Under the pieces are notes generated by a model. The model searched no databases. It was not told the origin of the DNA and was given only the letters and a program-made list of their open reading frames with translations. 64,000 nucleotides of DNA, taken from positions 166,868,983 to 166,932,982 of the forward strand of contig JBOZIK010000001.1 of NCBI GenBank assembly GCA_051453625.1, read 5' to 3'. Position numbers and translations under genes: made by a program. The stretch comes from Welwitschia mirabilis (Eukaryota; Gnetophyta; Gnetopsida; Welwitschiales). Below, one piece after another: positions 48,321 through 60,237 of this stretch (the first letter of the stretch is position 1; each line of letters opens with the position of its first letter).

Positions 48321-50080
48321 TTGTTAGCAAAATAATGGCCCCTACAAGCCTTAAAATGGTCATGCTTAAGCATATTATGAAATTCTAATTAGAGGAAACA
48401 TATACAAATAACTTGGCTTGGGAATTATTTAAATAAGTAAGGACTATCATAAAAGAAATATTTAATCTAAATAAAAAATTTCTTTCTATTGTTAAAGCTC
48501 TAAGAATAGGGAATAATGTTGGGAATAAATAATTTGTTATATCAGCAAGCCAAGTTATTTTCATAATGGAGAAAAATATTAATTAGGAAAAGTATCATCG
48601 ATAAGAAGAGATTTATGTAAGTTATCCTCAGTTATGCATGAAAGATGGTTATAATGACATTTTCAAAGCTTTGTATCCTTGATTTTTAAATCAAATTCCT
48701 ATAAGAGTAAGATCTATTTGATTAATCTTAGATTTGAATCCTTTTTATATAATAGGTATATAAGGGCTAAGTGAGTTATTTAGATGATTACCTTAGAATG
48801 AAGGAGATACTACATAAAGTTTCCTAAGGAAAATACTATAACGAGAAGCTCTTTTTCAGCGATAGTATAGTTCAATTAATTATTAATTAATGTTTTACTT
48901 ACATAGTAGATTACAATTAGTTCTTTGTCTATTCTTTATCCTAATATAGCACCAACTATAGAATCACTAACATTACACATAATGTCAAAGGATAACCTCA
49001 AATTAAGTGATTGAATGATAAAGTGGTGGTAAGCTTTTCTTGAGATCATCAAAAGCTTGTTAACACTCATGGATCAAATTAAACAAGGGGGTATTTATTA
49101 AGGAGATCACAAAAATATTTAGAAATTTTGCTAAAATATTTAATGAACATCTTATAATAACCTACATTTTATAAAAAGAATTTAACATCTTTTTGTTTTT
49201 GTAGAGTGCTTATATATGCAATTAATAAAAATTTTACATGGTCTACTTAAATTTCTTCTAAAGAAATAATGTGTATTAATTATTATTTCATTATTTTCTG
49301 ACTGCAACTCATCTTATTTGACTTTTATTTACTTTTCAGGTAACTCCTAAAACTATGCCCTTATTGAACATGTAACAACATTTCTCCGAATGTAATACAA
49401 GGCATATTTTTATGCATCAAGTAAGAATAAGTTCTAAGTAACATAGATAATTACCAAAAAAGATCCCATAAATAGAAAAATATTCTATGAAAATTTCAAC
49501 ACATGACTTAATAATTTAGAAAAAATTTAAAGCAAACATCATTGAAATGTGGTTGGATTATTACACAAATCAAAAAACAATATTTTAGAAGCAAATATTC
49601 TATATGAATACATACAAGTGGTTTTATCTTAATACTCTAAACCAATTTATATTTGATTATACCCTAAATATCCATTAAGAAAATAGTAAAACAATGTCCA
49701 GCAAGTTGTTCTAAGATGTAGTCAAAAAATAAGAGAGGGAAATGATCCTTTCTTGAAATGACATTGATCTTTTTGTAATCTACACACATTCTCCATTTAA
49801 CTACAGGCCTAACAAGGATACATTCATTATGTTTATTTGGCATAGGGTAATTCTAAATTTTTTTCTACTTTTTGGATTGGACTTATCCATTTACTATCTA
49901 AGATTGGATAGATGATTCCACTATTCAAAAGCTTAATCTCTTAATTTTTCAATACTTCTTTTAGGGTTGGACTTGTTCTAAGTTGGGCATTAATTAATGA
50001 TTTATCATTTTTCTCTAAGTATATGTGATGCACTCAAATGCTAGGATTAATACCTCTAATATCAAAAAGGGTTCATTCAA
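48321..50080 (-). pseudogene. Athila-like reverse transcriptase / RNase H remnant
   Basis: Minus-strand RT. INPSI near 50050, then RTSPTLKEVLKN, LLNSGIIYPILDSKWISPIQ (about 49925-49868), RPVVKWRMCVDYKKINVISR, and KDHFPLLF. Motif A reads YYFLNGYLGYNQ: the usual F-L-D-G-Y has Asn for the catalytic Asp (49674-49676). The YxDD region reads VEIFIEYFSIYG, where Athila RTs have F-M-D-D-F (Glu 49483-49485, Tyr 49480-49482). So all three catalytic aspartates are lost. RNase H should lie at 48.3-49.2 kb but is too decayed to outline. Confidence 0.8.
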
Positions 50081-50199
50081 TGGCTTGTTTATGTTTTCTC
50101 AAAAGATTTATCAACTCAATTTTTTAAGATGAAGATAAAGAGGAATTTGTTATTACTGAAAAAGTAGAATCATTTCCTAAGAAAACATACTTTAGATCA

Positions 50200-50790
50200 T
50201 TTAAAAGAGGTTTAAGATTAATGGGAACTTCATCTTATGTAATGGTATAGGATTCTTGTTCTTGAGGAAGATCTAGTACATAGTCATCATGAAGGTAAGT
50301 GGAAGGTTCTTGGTTTTTAAGAATGCTCTCTATTTTATCCCTGTGTTCTATTTCATCATCACCAAAATGTAATTTTATGGCATTACAAGCATTTAACTCT
50401 ATTATCATATTATCAAAATATATCTTAATTAAACCATTCATATAGTTAATCAAGGCATTTATGGTTGCTAGAAAGGGACTTCCTAAGATGTTGAGAAATA
50501 ATTGATTAGTTGTGTTCTTCATATCTAAAATCAGAAATTCCACTAGGAAGCAATAGCTATTTATCATAATAATGACATTATCAATTACTTCTAATAGGGT
50601 TTTCACAAAATTATCAATAATTTAAAGTTGCAGCTTGATATTTTTAAGTCCTTTTAAGCCTAATTCTTTATAAATACTCTAAGGAAAAATGTTTATAATA
50701 TATTCTAAGTTTAACAAGGCTTGATTAAGATGTTTATTGTCAATGTTGATGGCAATCTTTCGATAGTAAGGATTCTTGCATTTAGAAATA
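50200..50790 (-). pseudogene. Athila-like protease region
   Basis: The minus frame 50606-50235 (123 aa, open) contains the conserved FLILDM (about residues 24-29) and ILGSPFLAT (40-48; family I-L-G-R-P-F-L-A-T) that follow the protease core in Athila Pol. It ends in an acidic stretch leading toward RT. Upstream, past one frame change, LLNLEYIINIFP then SIYKELGLKGLKNIKLQL (50720-50640) replaces the family D-L-G-A-S-I-N-L-M-P. The catalytic Asp is Asn (50709-50711) and Gly is Glu. The ATG at 50606 is incidental. Confidence 0.8.
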
Positions 50791-51779
50791 AAGTGGTTTG
50801 GAAATATTGCATTAGTTTATTATACTAAAAAAACTTACTTTTAACATTCATTCTCCTTTTTACCATATACATATCTTTAGGGGACTCTACATAGAAATGG
50901 ACTTTCTTAATTTATTCTAAGAAAGGGGTATTTATTTTAACTTCTTTGAAGGTTTCTAATAACTCTAACTATTTTTTCATGATATTATCATTTCTAAGTT
51001 GTGGAAGAAAGGGTAAAGGTTCTTTGTAAGTGGGAAAATGTTTCTCTATTATTTCATCCTTTTCTTTGTTTCCTAGGGGAATTGGTTTTTCATTAGTTAT
51101 GTTTTACTTAGGTTGCTTTTTAATTCTTTACTACTTATGAAATGAATCTCTATATTTTATTTAATATGAATAGGCTCTAATCCTTTAATCAATTTAACTT
51201 CTTTTGCATTTCGTTATAAGCTCATCAAAATTTTTCTAGGTTCTCTTTGATTTAGAGAGGAGAGAATTTATTAAAGAATTTATGTGTGAGTTTGGATGGT
51301 ATATTCAAAATTACCTAAGGAGGAGGAATGTTACTTAAGAGTTTGCTCATGGTTGTGGATCATTTGGATTTGGGTTTCCATTATTTTCCTTAGTGATTCC
51401 TTCAATGGAGTGGATGATAAAGGTTTTTGATAATTTAATCAAAAGGGATGGGAATATGATGAAGGAAAATAATTTCTTAGTTATGTATAATGGTTTAACC
51501 TATATGAGTTATCTTATTTTTAAGAAAATTATGGTGATTCCTCCACCTAGGATTATAGGTGTTTGAATAGGAGATCTTTTTTTTAATTTTTCCACTGGTG
51601 TCCTACTACATTATCTTCTTCATTTATTGTGTTTTAAAATAAGGGGATGGAAGGATGTTTGATTGTCTTATGTAAGTCTAATCAGATATTCGATTCTAGG
51701 AGTTAAAGGTATAGGTGAGATAAACAATGATTTCACTCCTCTTATTAACCCATCTATCCTGTTTTTGACCTTGAATGAT

Positions 51780-52460
51780 CAAGAACTTTGAACACACTAG
51801 TAAACCTAATAAAATGATGGGATATAAATGATTGGCTAGGATTCTCCCAAGTTTTAGAGCTTTTTGCTATAGTTTCAATGTAATCCCAAACTTCATCTAG
51901 TGGTAGACTTGAAAAACTACTATGCTCATCATCTCAACTAGATACCTATTATTTGTAAATAATCTATTATAGAAGAAAATAATCTATATTCTTAGCTTAA
52001 ATCAATGTAATGGATACTTATAAAGTAATTTTTTAAATTTTTATAATGCTTGAGAGAAATTTTTATAATCCTTTAATTGATAATTCATTATCTCTCATCT
52101 AAAAGCATTCCTTTTATAGAGTGGGAAGCATTTTTAAATGAATACTTTATTTAAATCAAACCAAGTTCTAACGGATAGGGGTTTAATGATGTAGATCCAA
52201 TATTTAGCCTTTTGTTTTAAGGAAAAAGGGGAAAGGATAATCTAAGAATGTTATAGATGTTGGAGTATTGAGGTATAGTAGATAGCACATACTCAAATTC
52301 CTTAATATACAATTAGGCATCTTCTATGTATATGCCAAGAAAATGGAGCAGCAGTTAGATGGTGTGTGGTTTAAATTCTAACCTTTATGTTATTGGTGAT
52401 TGGACTATGCATGAAAATGTCCTTAAGGATTGAGGTTGTAAATAGTCATAAAATATTTAC
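51780..52460 (-). pseudogene. Athila-like gag remnant
   Basis: Minus-strand capsid region. LLHFLGIYIEDA (52355-52320), KEFEYVLSTIP, then LRLSFPLFLKQKAKYWI (about 52245-52190; family L-R-L-F-P-F-S-L-K-D-K-A-K-x-W-L), PLSVRTWFDL, KCFPLYKRNAFR and MNYQLKDYKNF. Order and spacing match the Athila Retrotrans_gag domain. Interrupted by stops and frameshifts. Bases 50791-51779 between gag and protease show no readable domain. Confidence 0.75.
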
Positions 52461-53417
52461 TTACGGGAGTTGTTTTTTGATTGATTTTGTGATGTGTTTT
52501 GGCCAGGATTTAGAATTACTCGCTGACTAAGGTAGTAGGCATGTAGCTCATCCAATAATTTTTTATTTAACCAAGGAATATTATTATTAAATAGGCATTA
52601 AAAAATTAGATTAGGTATTTGCATTTTATTATAAGGTAAAAGCTTGTTCTCCTTGAGGATCATCATGAAGTTGGTCTCTAAATGGAATTCTCTATTCTTC
52701 ATTACTTTTGGTATTAGGATCCATATTTTCATTGGAAGGGATTCTAATTAAGCATTTTAATTCATTTGGATTCAATGTATATAAGTTTTAGATAAGTTTC
52801 AAATAGGGCCCGAGTAAGGAAAAGCTTCCTAAAGATTCATAGAGGTCTTAGAAAAAAGATAAAGGCTCATTGGATTCACGTGAAAATGTTCAGCATAACA
52901 AGGTAGTAGAAAAATGTGAGAAAAATTAAAATGAGAGCATACTCGAAATAAGTCTTAAAGAATATGATTTTTTTTCATTTTTAGAGGTTTTTAAATAGAA
53001 AATTACATAATAGAAACAAAAACCTTAACTACTAAAACAAAAATTATAAAAAATAAAAATAAAAGCATAAAAGAATGAGTTTTATGTTAGTTTTTTGCCT
53101 TATTTTTGTTGTGATCAATAAAAAATTATTATCCGATAATATAAATATTTAATATAAAAATATAGTTTAGCTTAGAGAATAAAAACTAATGAAACTCTAA
53201 ACTAGACTAGTTTAAATATCACTTAAAATGAATTATTACCCATAAATAAAAAGAAAAGAAAAGGAAATAAACATATAAAAGAAAAAATAAAAAGAATTAG
53301 TTTAGATTTTACTAGATAGGACTAGTACCAATTACTAAAAAAACTTAAAACAAAACTAAATGAAAAATTTGCAACAAAGTAAAATTGTACTTCTCCTGAG
53401 ACGCTATTATGCCATTA
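52461..53417 (-). other. Athila-like 5' leader
   Basis: Non-coding leader between primer-binding site and gag. The part next to the binding site (53280-53417) matches the Gypsy-1 leader, including tctgag/ctcagg and a run of cttttt/tcttttc text. Confidence 0.5.
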
Positions 53418-53435
53418 TCTCTAGTAATGACATTT
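53418..53435 (-). other. Athila-like primer-binding site (tRNA-Asp type, decayed)
   Basis: Plus-strand TCTCTAGTAATGACATTT against TCCCCGGCAACGGCGCCA, the 3' end of tRNA-Asp. Eight matches, nine C-to-T or G-to-A changes, one transversion. It lies five bases from the 5' LTR, the same spacing as in Gypsy-1. Confidence 0.65.
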
Positions 53436-53440
53436 AAATT

Positions 53441-54885
53441 TTTTCCTTACGTAGTATAGTCAAATAAAAATAAACTAAGTGAATACCTAGTATCATTCTT
53501 CCATATGAACAATTATGATAACTTAATACAAATTACACATGTTTTCCCTAACTTGTAATACAATCCAAAGAAAGAGGAAAATCAAGAGATTAATCATAGT
53601 AAGAAAACTTTTATCAATGAGGTAGGGAAAAAAATGAGCTCCAAAGGTTCTAGTTAAATTCATACACTACTAATTCTTTATTCTAATAATATTGTGTAAT
53701 TTTCTGAAACATAACTCAAACTATCAAGTTTTGATGGCTTAGATCATAGTGACATAATCTTATTTGTCGTATGAAGAGTGATGGATTCAATAGCCACTTG
53801 ATCCTTTATAGGCCTTTCATAAGTATAAAAAGTAAGGATTTAAATGCTCAAAATCCATTAAATAAAAGTAATTATAACCAATTAACATAAGTAATTCACT
53901 TAGTTAATGATATAACTTGACATTGTAGTCTTTGCTTAAGTATTACAAGTACAAATCTATGTGTAACTTCAAATTAAAATTGAATAACCACTTTGTTATT
54001 AAATCAAAAAAGTACATTACATTAAAAGAAGAAGAAGATCCTAGTATGAACTCCTCTAACTAGCCTTAAAATAAGTTCACTCCTAAATAATGTAGTTAGA
54101 AGGCCATGTCAACTATGATGCTCTAAGGATTTCTACTATCTTCTTTGACCAAAGTATATTTACAAATGAAGGTACAAGATCATTTTATAAGTAAGTATAG
54201 AATAGAGGTAGGTGGGATTCTTTGGCTTATAGTGGTAGATGAATGACTACAATTTTGTTTGTTGAAGCATTAGGTAAGGTGGATAAGATTTTGTCTTATA
54301 ACTTTTGATAAAATATTCATCATGTGGTATCATGTGGAATATTCATCTTATAGTATTTGGTGAAGGTTCTCATGTAGAATTAGGTGGAATCTTCATCTTG
54401 TAGCATTTGGTAGAGGTTATTATGTAGCATTAAGTGGAGTCATCATCTTTTAGTATTTGTTGGAGGTTGCCGTGTATCATTAGGTAAAATCTTTATCCTA
54501 TGATGTTTGGTCGAGGTTGTTATGATGAGTCTAACATGTGTCCTTTAGAGCTAGATTTCTTCACTAATTGATTCTATCACCCCATGTTTGTAGTATCATC
54601 TCACTATGCCACTGTCACATGTCTTTTAATACTACTACCATGTGTCACTGCCCTATGTCTCTATTACCACCATTGTTTTGTGTGAAACTATGTCCATCTT
54701 CCATCATGTATTCTAAAATGTGGCTAAATATCTGCAGTTATTATGGAGAAAATCATAAGATTAAGTTTCATTTTAAAAATAAGAAGACATATTTTAAAAA
54801 TAAGAAGACAATCAAATTAATATCTTTATGTATAATAAATCAACCTAAAACACTTGATATAAATGTCTCTTTTCACATGTTAACA
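53441..54885 (-). repeat. Athila-like element 5' LTR
   Basis: Full LTR of about 1445 bp. The minus-strand start is TGTTAACATG (54885), with a TATA-like ttataaaatg near 54183. It matches the 3' LTR in two pieces (36217-36790, 43486-44214), apart from the LINE insertion and a shorter minisatellite there. The open plus frame at 54568-54900 is LTR sequence, not a gene. Confidence 0.85.
54334..54533. repeat. 50-bp minisatellite in LTR, four units
   Basis: Units start at 54334, 54384, 54434 and 54484, an exact 50-base spacing. Each has gtggaat-like text, then tcatct, tagtatttgg and gaggtt. The homologous place in the 3' LTR (about 43757-43860) has two. Confidence 0.85.
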
Positions 54886-54890
54886 TCCCA
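54886..54890. repeat. Target-site duplication, right copy (TCCCA)
   Basis: Directly follows the right LTR end; pairs with TTCCA at 36212-36216. Confidence 0.55.
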
Positions 54891-57390
54891 TAAGGTATAG
54901 AAGTTGGTGTATTCTATTTTGGTCTAATAAACCAACTTCTTATGTCAATAGAAGAAATACTTTCACATAATATCTTTCAATTTATTATCAATATATTATC
55001 AAGTAGCTTCTTCATCTTGATCCTGAAGAGAGGCGTGATCGCTTATTAAAAAATCCTTCTTACAACCATAAATCCACATGGTTAGTATAAAATCCTCATG
55101 TCAAACCCCCCATGACTAATTAGCTTGAAGAGTGATTTTGACATTTTTCATGATCTAGTAATGAGTACAGATGTAAATAACTCTAATAACCACTGAAAAT
55201 TAACCTTGTAGATAATGACAATAATTCCATAATGAAAAGAGAGTTGATAAGCTATGAGGTAAAGTCATAAATCATAAGGATCTTGACCACATTCATAACT
55301 AAAAGNNNNNNNNNNAGCAATATATCCATTACATAAAGGAATATTAAATCCTAAAACAAATATAATTAAAAAAAGATAAAGATACGATGTAGTCACAAGA
55401 AAAGGAATTCTACTTTCATTAATAATTTCAAGTGCTCTAGCTAGGTCATAATGTAACTAAAGCCAATAAATAAGGTATCACAATGGAAAGGTATAGTTAT
55501 AATGGAAGGAAATCAATCCCACAAATTGAGTAATCTATCTAAACCACAAAGCATAACAAATAAGAAACTCCTTTTAACTAGTGAGAACCTACATACATGG
55601 AAAACAAAACAAAGATACTTTGTTAAAATTTCTTAATTTGAGTGAGGAATCTTTAATAAAGGGGTCTAGATTAGTTAATAAATTATGAAAATGCTAAAAT
55701 TGACTAATTTTAAAGTATACTCCCAAATCCAATTAGTGATTACATCATCTCTAAGGGTGGTACTCTTGTCTTCAAATTGAATCAAGAGATAAAGTATGAG
55801 TCATGTTAGTAGGGATTCTAAGTCATCGATTAGTTTTGAATACTTTAGCTATATAAGGTTCGTTAAGGAGAAGTACCATGCAATGTTGATGACCTAATTA
55901 TACCTTAGTAAATTTTAAATTTTATTAAATATATATTCCTTGGGGATGAAATTCAAGTGGACCTTGTCACTATGCCTCTAAACTTTACCCTTTATATGCT
56001 TTATTACTAAGGTGTACATTGGGAATCTAGATCTTGAGGATCTAGGACATTTTCAATGAAGAGAGACAAAGCTCTCTATGTGGCCTTAACTTTATAGTTA
56101 TGGTATTTAAGACTATACAATAAGATTCAAAAGATAGTGTAAATCTCAACACAGATATCTACCTATCTAAGGATCCCCATCCACTACCAATTAAAACTTA
56201 TTGCTAATAAAATCATTAAGTGTTTAAAGTTAACAGTAATTTCCCTTTTCATTACTTTACATACGCAAAATTAATAAAATTATTAAATGTGAAAAGAGAA
56301 AGCAAAAAACCAAAGACACAAAGGAAAAGGGAGTAATTATTGTATAGTTAAGCTAATTAGATGTTTCTCTTCATCCAACTTGGCTTAATCTATTTAAATC
56401 ACAAACAATGGGTTAAAGTAAAAGATAATCAAGTTAAGGAATCTTTCTCCACATTCTAACTTGACTTGATGAGAGAGATTTATCTTACAAAACTTAAAGA
56501 TGTCAAAATCTTAAGAGAAAACTTAGAAAAAGAGAAAGGAGGAGCTTAGAATCTAAAGACAAGAGCTTGGAAAATTAAATTAAGAGATCTTGCTCCACAT
56601 CCAAAGTTTAATTTATTACAAAGGTGAGTCTTAGGTTCATAGGTTTGAAAAAATGTCCAAAAACTTGGAAAAGAGCTTAAAATATTTAAAAAATAAAGAC
56701 ATACTTAAAATTATGGATGTGCAAATAATATAGCTAAAATCTAGACAATAGCTAGCTAAACTACTTGTGCACAAAACTAGATAGTTGTTGAGTAATGACT
56801 TAATAAACATACATATGTGTAAAGAAAGTTAGAAAGGGACCAAAAAAAACCCAAAACCACAAAATCGACACATTGACAAAAACTACAATGAGCTTAAGAA
56901 CAATGGTTAGAAGATAAATAATAAATGCTATGGGAAAATATCAAAAACACTAAAAAATTGACTAATGAATCTGTCAAGAAATAGCATTGGTGACTCACCC
57001 TAAGCTTCTATGCTATAATATGATCTCATTATTTATCCAAGACATGTTAAGCTTTTTTATATCCTTCTACATCAATGACAGTGACATAAATGAAATCTTT
57101 TCTTTAGCATTGATAGTAGTATAGGTAAGTAAATCTTTTGCAAATGGTAAAACACTATGTTTCCATAATCAAAAAAAGAAGTAGTGATGTGGAAAAAGTA
57201 GGCATAAAAATGAGATTATCACATAGGAATCAAAGCAATGTCCTTATCATTTGAAAGTTGGTGTAGAAAAACAAAGATCTTTTACTGATGAAAATCAACC
57301 CTATAAGATGAAGATTCTTCCATGGTAAAGTTTTGAAACATGGTAAAGAAGAATTGGAGAGCCAATAGAAGTAGAAGTAATAAAAGTAAC
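54891..57390. other. Unassigned AT-rich stretch inside Copia-2
   Basis: By position this should contain Copia-2 gag, but I cannot read a gag domain. A 10-N gap lies at 55306-55315. A weak internal repetition (tccacat-ctaactt/tccacatccaaagttt) occurs around 56450 and 56590. Another old insertion may be hidden here. Confidence 0.4.
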
Positions 57391-58520
57391 TAATGCAAGA
57401 GTGTCTTTGGAAGGATCTAAAAGTTTCAAAATTTTTTAAAATATGTTATAAAGGATGTGGATCTTTTTATTTTAACTCCTCTTTATTGTAACTCCTTTTT
57501 ATTGTAACTCTTCTTTATTGTAGCTCCTCTTTATTGTAATTATTAGCTAGAAAGGCATTTTCTACAAAATATATAGAGATGTCGAGGTTTATTAAATTTA
57601 GGATTTAATTACTTATTTATAAAGAAAGGTCATGTATAAATTGAATCAAAAGATTAATGGAAAGAAATTTCTTACTTGTTTGCCCTAGTTTGATAAGGAA
57701 CTGGAAATCAATTTGCGTTTTACGTATTTTATTCTAATGGATTTTGATGTTTGGAAATAATAAACCCCTTTTATATCTCTTTATGATATTTGCTTTGTTG
57801 TATGACTCTGTAGCTTTTCTTTTAGCTATTTCAAAGGATATCAAAGTGGAAAAATATCTTGACTTATGATTAAAAATCATCAAGAAAGGTAGACTCATGA
57901 AAGAAAGATCATGTGCAAGATTATTAGAAGAGAAGATATTCTAAAGAAGAAGAGCATGTTTCCAAGAAAGCAAACTTTAATAGCTTAGAGGAATGGTATA
58001 GAAGAAGGTCATGAAAGCATGGAGTTTTCCTTTTGTTTGATGGCATGAAGTTGTAGCATCTTTCTTTTCACTTGAGGATGAGCTTAATTTTGAAATAGGG
58101 CATTTGATGCAGGAGCATCTTTGGAAGAATCTAGAAGTTCTAAAAATTTCAAGATTTTATAAATGGTGTGTACTCCTTCTTATTATAACTCCTCCTTATT
58201 GTAATTATTATCTAGAAAGGAGGTAAAAGAAAATCTAAAGAGTTCTTTGCAAAATATAGAAAGTGTCTAATTTCATTAAACATAGGGTCTAATAACTTGT
58301 TTATAAAGAAAGATCATGTATAAATTAGAACAAAAGGTTAATAGAAAGGCATTACATACTAATTTGCCCTAGTTTAGCAAGGGACTGGGAGTCACTTTGC
58401 ATTTCACATCTTTTGTTCTAATGGCTTTTTATATTTGGAATTCATAAACCCTTTTTAGATCTATACATTATGCTTTCTCTACTATGTGACTTTGTAATAT
58501 CTTTTCTTTTAGTTGTGTCA
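57391..58520 (+). mobile_element. TRIM: miniature LTR retrotransposon
   Basis: Two direct terminal repeats (57391-57833 and 58105-58520, 443 and 416 bp) flank only 271 bp. Shared landmarks: atgca-gag-tctttgga at the start, ttgccctagttt, aaataat/ttcataaacccctttt-a-atct, tatgactctgtag/tgtgactttgtaat, and cttttcttttag before a terminal CA. The second repeat starts TGATGC. Just after the first repeat, ggatatcaaagt (57836-57847) matches 8 of 12 bases of the initiator-Met primer-binding site; three of the four differences are transitions. No coding. TRIMs depend on enzymes of autonomous elements. It lies inside the leader/gag region of Copia-2. Confidence 0.75.
57474..57541. repeat. 16-bp minisatellite in TRIM left LTR
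   Basis: Four units of aactcctctttattgt-like sequence in tandem; the right LTR has only about two at 58168-58200. Confidence 0.8.
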
Positions 58521-59977
58521 ATGATAAAAAATAGAAAGTAATGATTAAATGAAGTCACTGCTAACTAGGTAGAGTTACTACTGATAAAGACCAGTGAGGT
58601 CAAAAGTAAACACAGAGTCAAATGTGTGTAAAGATATCATAGTTCATAAATTAAGCAGATTATTCGCGATTTTATGCATTTGTCCTTATTTTTGCATGGC
58701 ACTGCAAGAATGCCACCAACACAACAACAAGATAGAGATATAGCCTCAGCAGCATTAGCAATAATGTGCATAAGTTAACATAGTGATATTAGACACATAG
58801 GCCACAGTAGCACTTGATACAGTGGGGGTAGGATACCAGCACAAGTAGGATGTACAAATGATAAAGATGTGTAGCACATAAAAATTTGAACCAGAAAGCA
58901 AAGTAGGAATTTTGTTGCAATTGATGTGAAATGTAAATCTCCACATGAAATAATAGACATAGACATAAGGTATCAGTAAAAATCTTGAAACAGGGGTTAG
59001 AGTAAATAGATGTAGGTACAAGATGATAGTAGAACTCATTTGAGGATAATGGTGACACCCAAGGTGGGAACAAAGGCAAATGTAGCAGATGAGATGGCCA
59101 TAGAGTTTTAGAGTTCTAAAATAATTTGAAAAGATAAAAATGAAGTTCACCTTAGATGATGCTAAAATTTATCTAATAAAAACTTGACCATGTTTTTTTT
59201 GTATAGATACGGAGTAACATTAGCAGGAAAAAGTGTGAAGACGTAGCAGTAATAAACAATAGTAAGATGCTGTAATAAACCACATCAAATGTAATGAAAA
59301 ATAAGATGTAAATGTTACTACAACCAAGAGACTAAGAAAGACATAGCACTATGAAGTCGAGAAATACCTAGTTAAGGTGATGGATCTGAGTTAGTGGAAA
59401 CATCCAATAGCCAACTCCAACAGATGTTGTAAGTGCTAGGTGTTGCCTTCTTCTATGTGAGTTCAAACATGAAGGAGAGACCAATAATGAGCGATTTCAA
59501 AGTAAATAAAAAAATGCAAACAACTATAGGAAAAAAGTACTGCATAGGTTTATGGACTATAACCTATTACATCAGATCAACGATCTACTGTAAATACAAA
59601 TGAAATCCAAGAATATTTCCTTGGGTGTTAGAAAATAGGATAAAAAATGATACATAAAAGACATTGTGTCAGAAAACATGGTTGTGTTCTCTTACTAGAG
59701 GAACTTGATACTAAAACCGATGAATATTAAGCACCATTTCTTACAGACCAAACAAAGAAGTAGAGAAAGAGCATTGCAAACTGGCAACACAATACAAATT
59801 AATAAAAGCAAAGAGCTTAGGCAGTAAGAAAAATAAACTACAGAAAATTGTAAAACATGTAAATAAACCTACAAAACTATTGATAATTTGTAAAATAAAC
59901 TATATGCAAGGAGGATGGTAAGAAGTTCTCAGAAATGTAGTGAAACAATAAAAAATTAGACCAAGGAGTAAAGCGAA
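58521..59977 (-). pseudogene. Copia-2 leader and possible gag N-terminus
   Basis: Next to the primer-binding site on the minus strand. Between about 59150 and 58755 three overlapping minus frames are open for 63-131 codons. One piece, ISHQLQQNSYFAFWFKFLC (about 58940-58880), resembles the I-x-I-K-L-x-x-x-N-Y-x-x-W start of copia Gag. The rest is not clearly alignable. The call rests mainly on position between the binding site and the other Copia-2 domains. Confidence 0.35.
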
Positions 59978-59990
59978 GGCTCTAATACCA
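59978..59990 (-). other. Copia-2 primer-binding site (initiator Met tRNA)
   Basis: The reverse complement reads TGGTATTAGAGCC, one C-to-T change from TGGTATCAGAGCC. It lies two bases from the LTR terminus (TGTTAGG on plus, ...CCTAACA on minus). This fixes the element as minus-strand with its interior to the left. Confidence 0.85.
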
Positions 59991-59992
59991 TT

Positions 59993-60237
59993 TGTTAGGA
60001 ATCAAATCATAAAGAAGACAAGTAAAAATTTTTCCCTAAATAAAACTTTATTTCTCCTTATTAATATAAAGAGCTTTCTTTTAAAGAAAAGAACATCATT
60101 AGGGTTTTACTAGCATTTACATATTTCCTTAGGGGTATAACCATGGTGTGCATACAAGCCTTAACAGGAACAAATATTATAGCTTTATAGAAAAGAAATT
60201 GCTAGAGCTCTTAAGGTTTTATTATTAGGAATTAAGT
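59993..60237 (-). repeat. Copia-2 5' LTR
   Basis: Starts TGTTAGGAATC and is homologous to the LTR at 24514. They share tttttcccta, ataaag-gctttctttt, ggtataaccatgg-gt and catacaagccttaaca, and weaker similarity continues to about 60237 (ctagagctcttaa). It is much shorter than the 3' LTR, which has a 188-bp duplication and other extra sequence. Its outer end is approximate. Confidence 0.7.

Noticed and set aside
54568-54900. 110-aa Cys/His-containing frame, zinc-finger-like at first sight
   Set aside because: Lies wholly within the 5' LTR; the Cys/His come from repeated 'catgtg/catgtc' text with no finger spacing.
57391-58520. CRISPR-like or satellite array
   Set aside because: Only two long repeats with TG...CA-type ends and a primer-binding site; a TRIM explains it.
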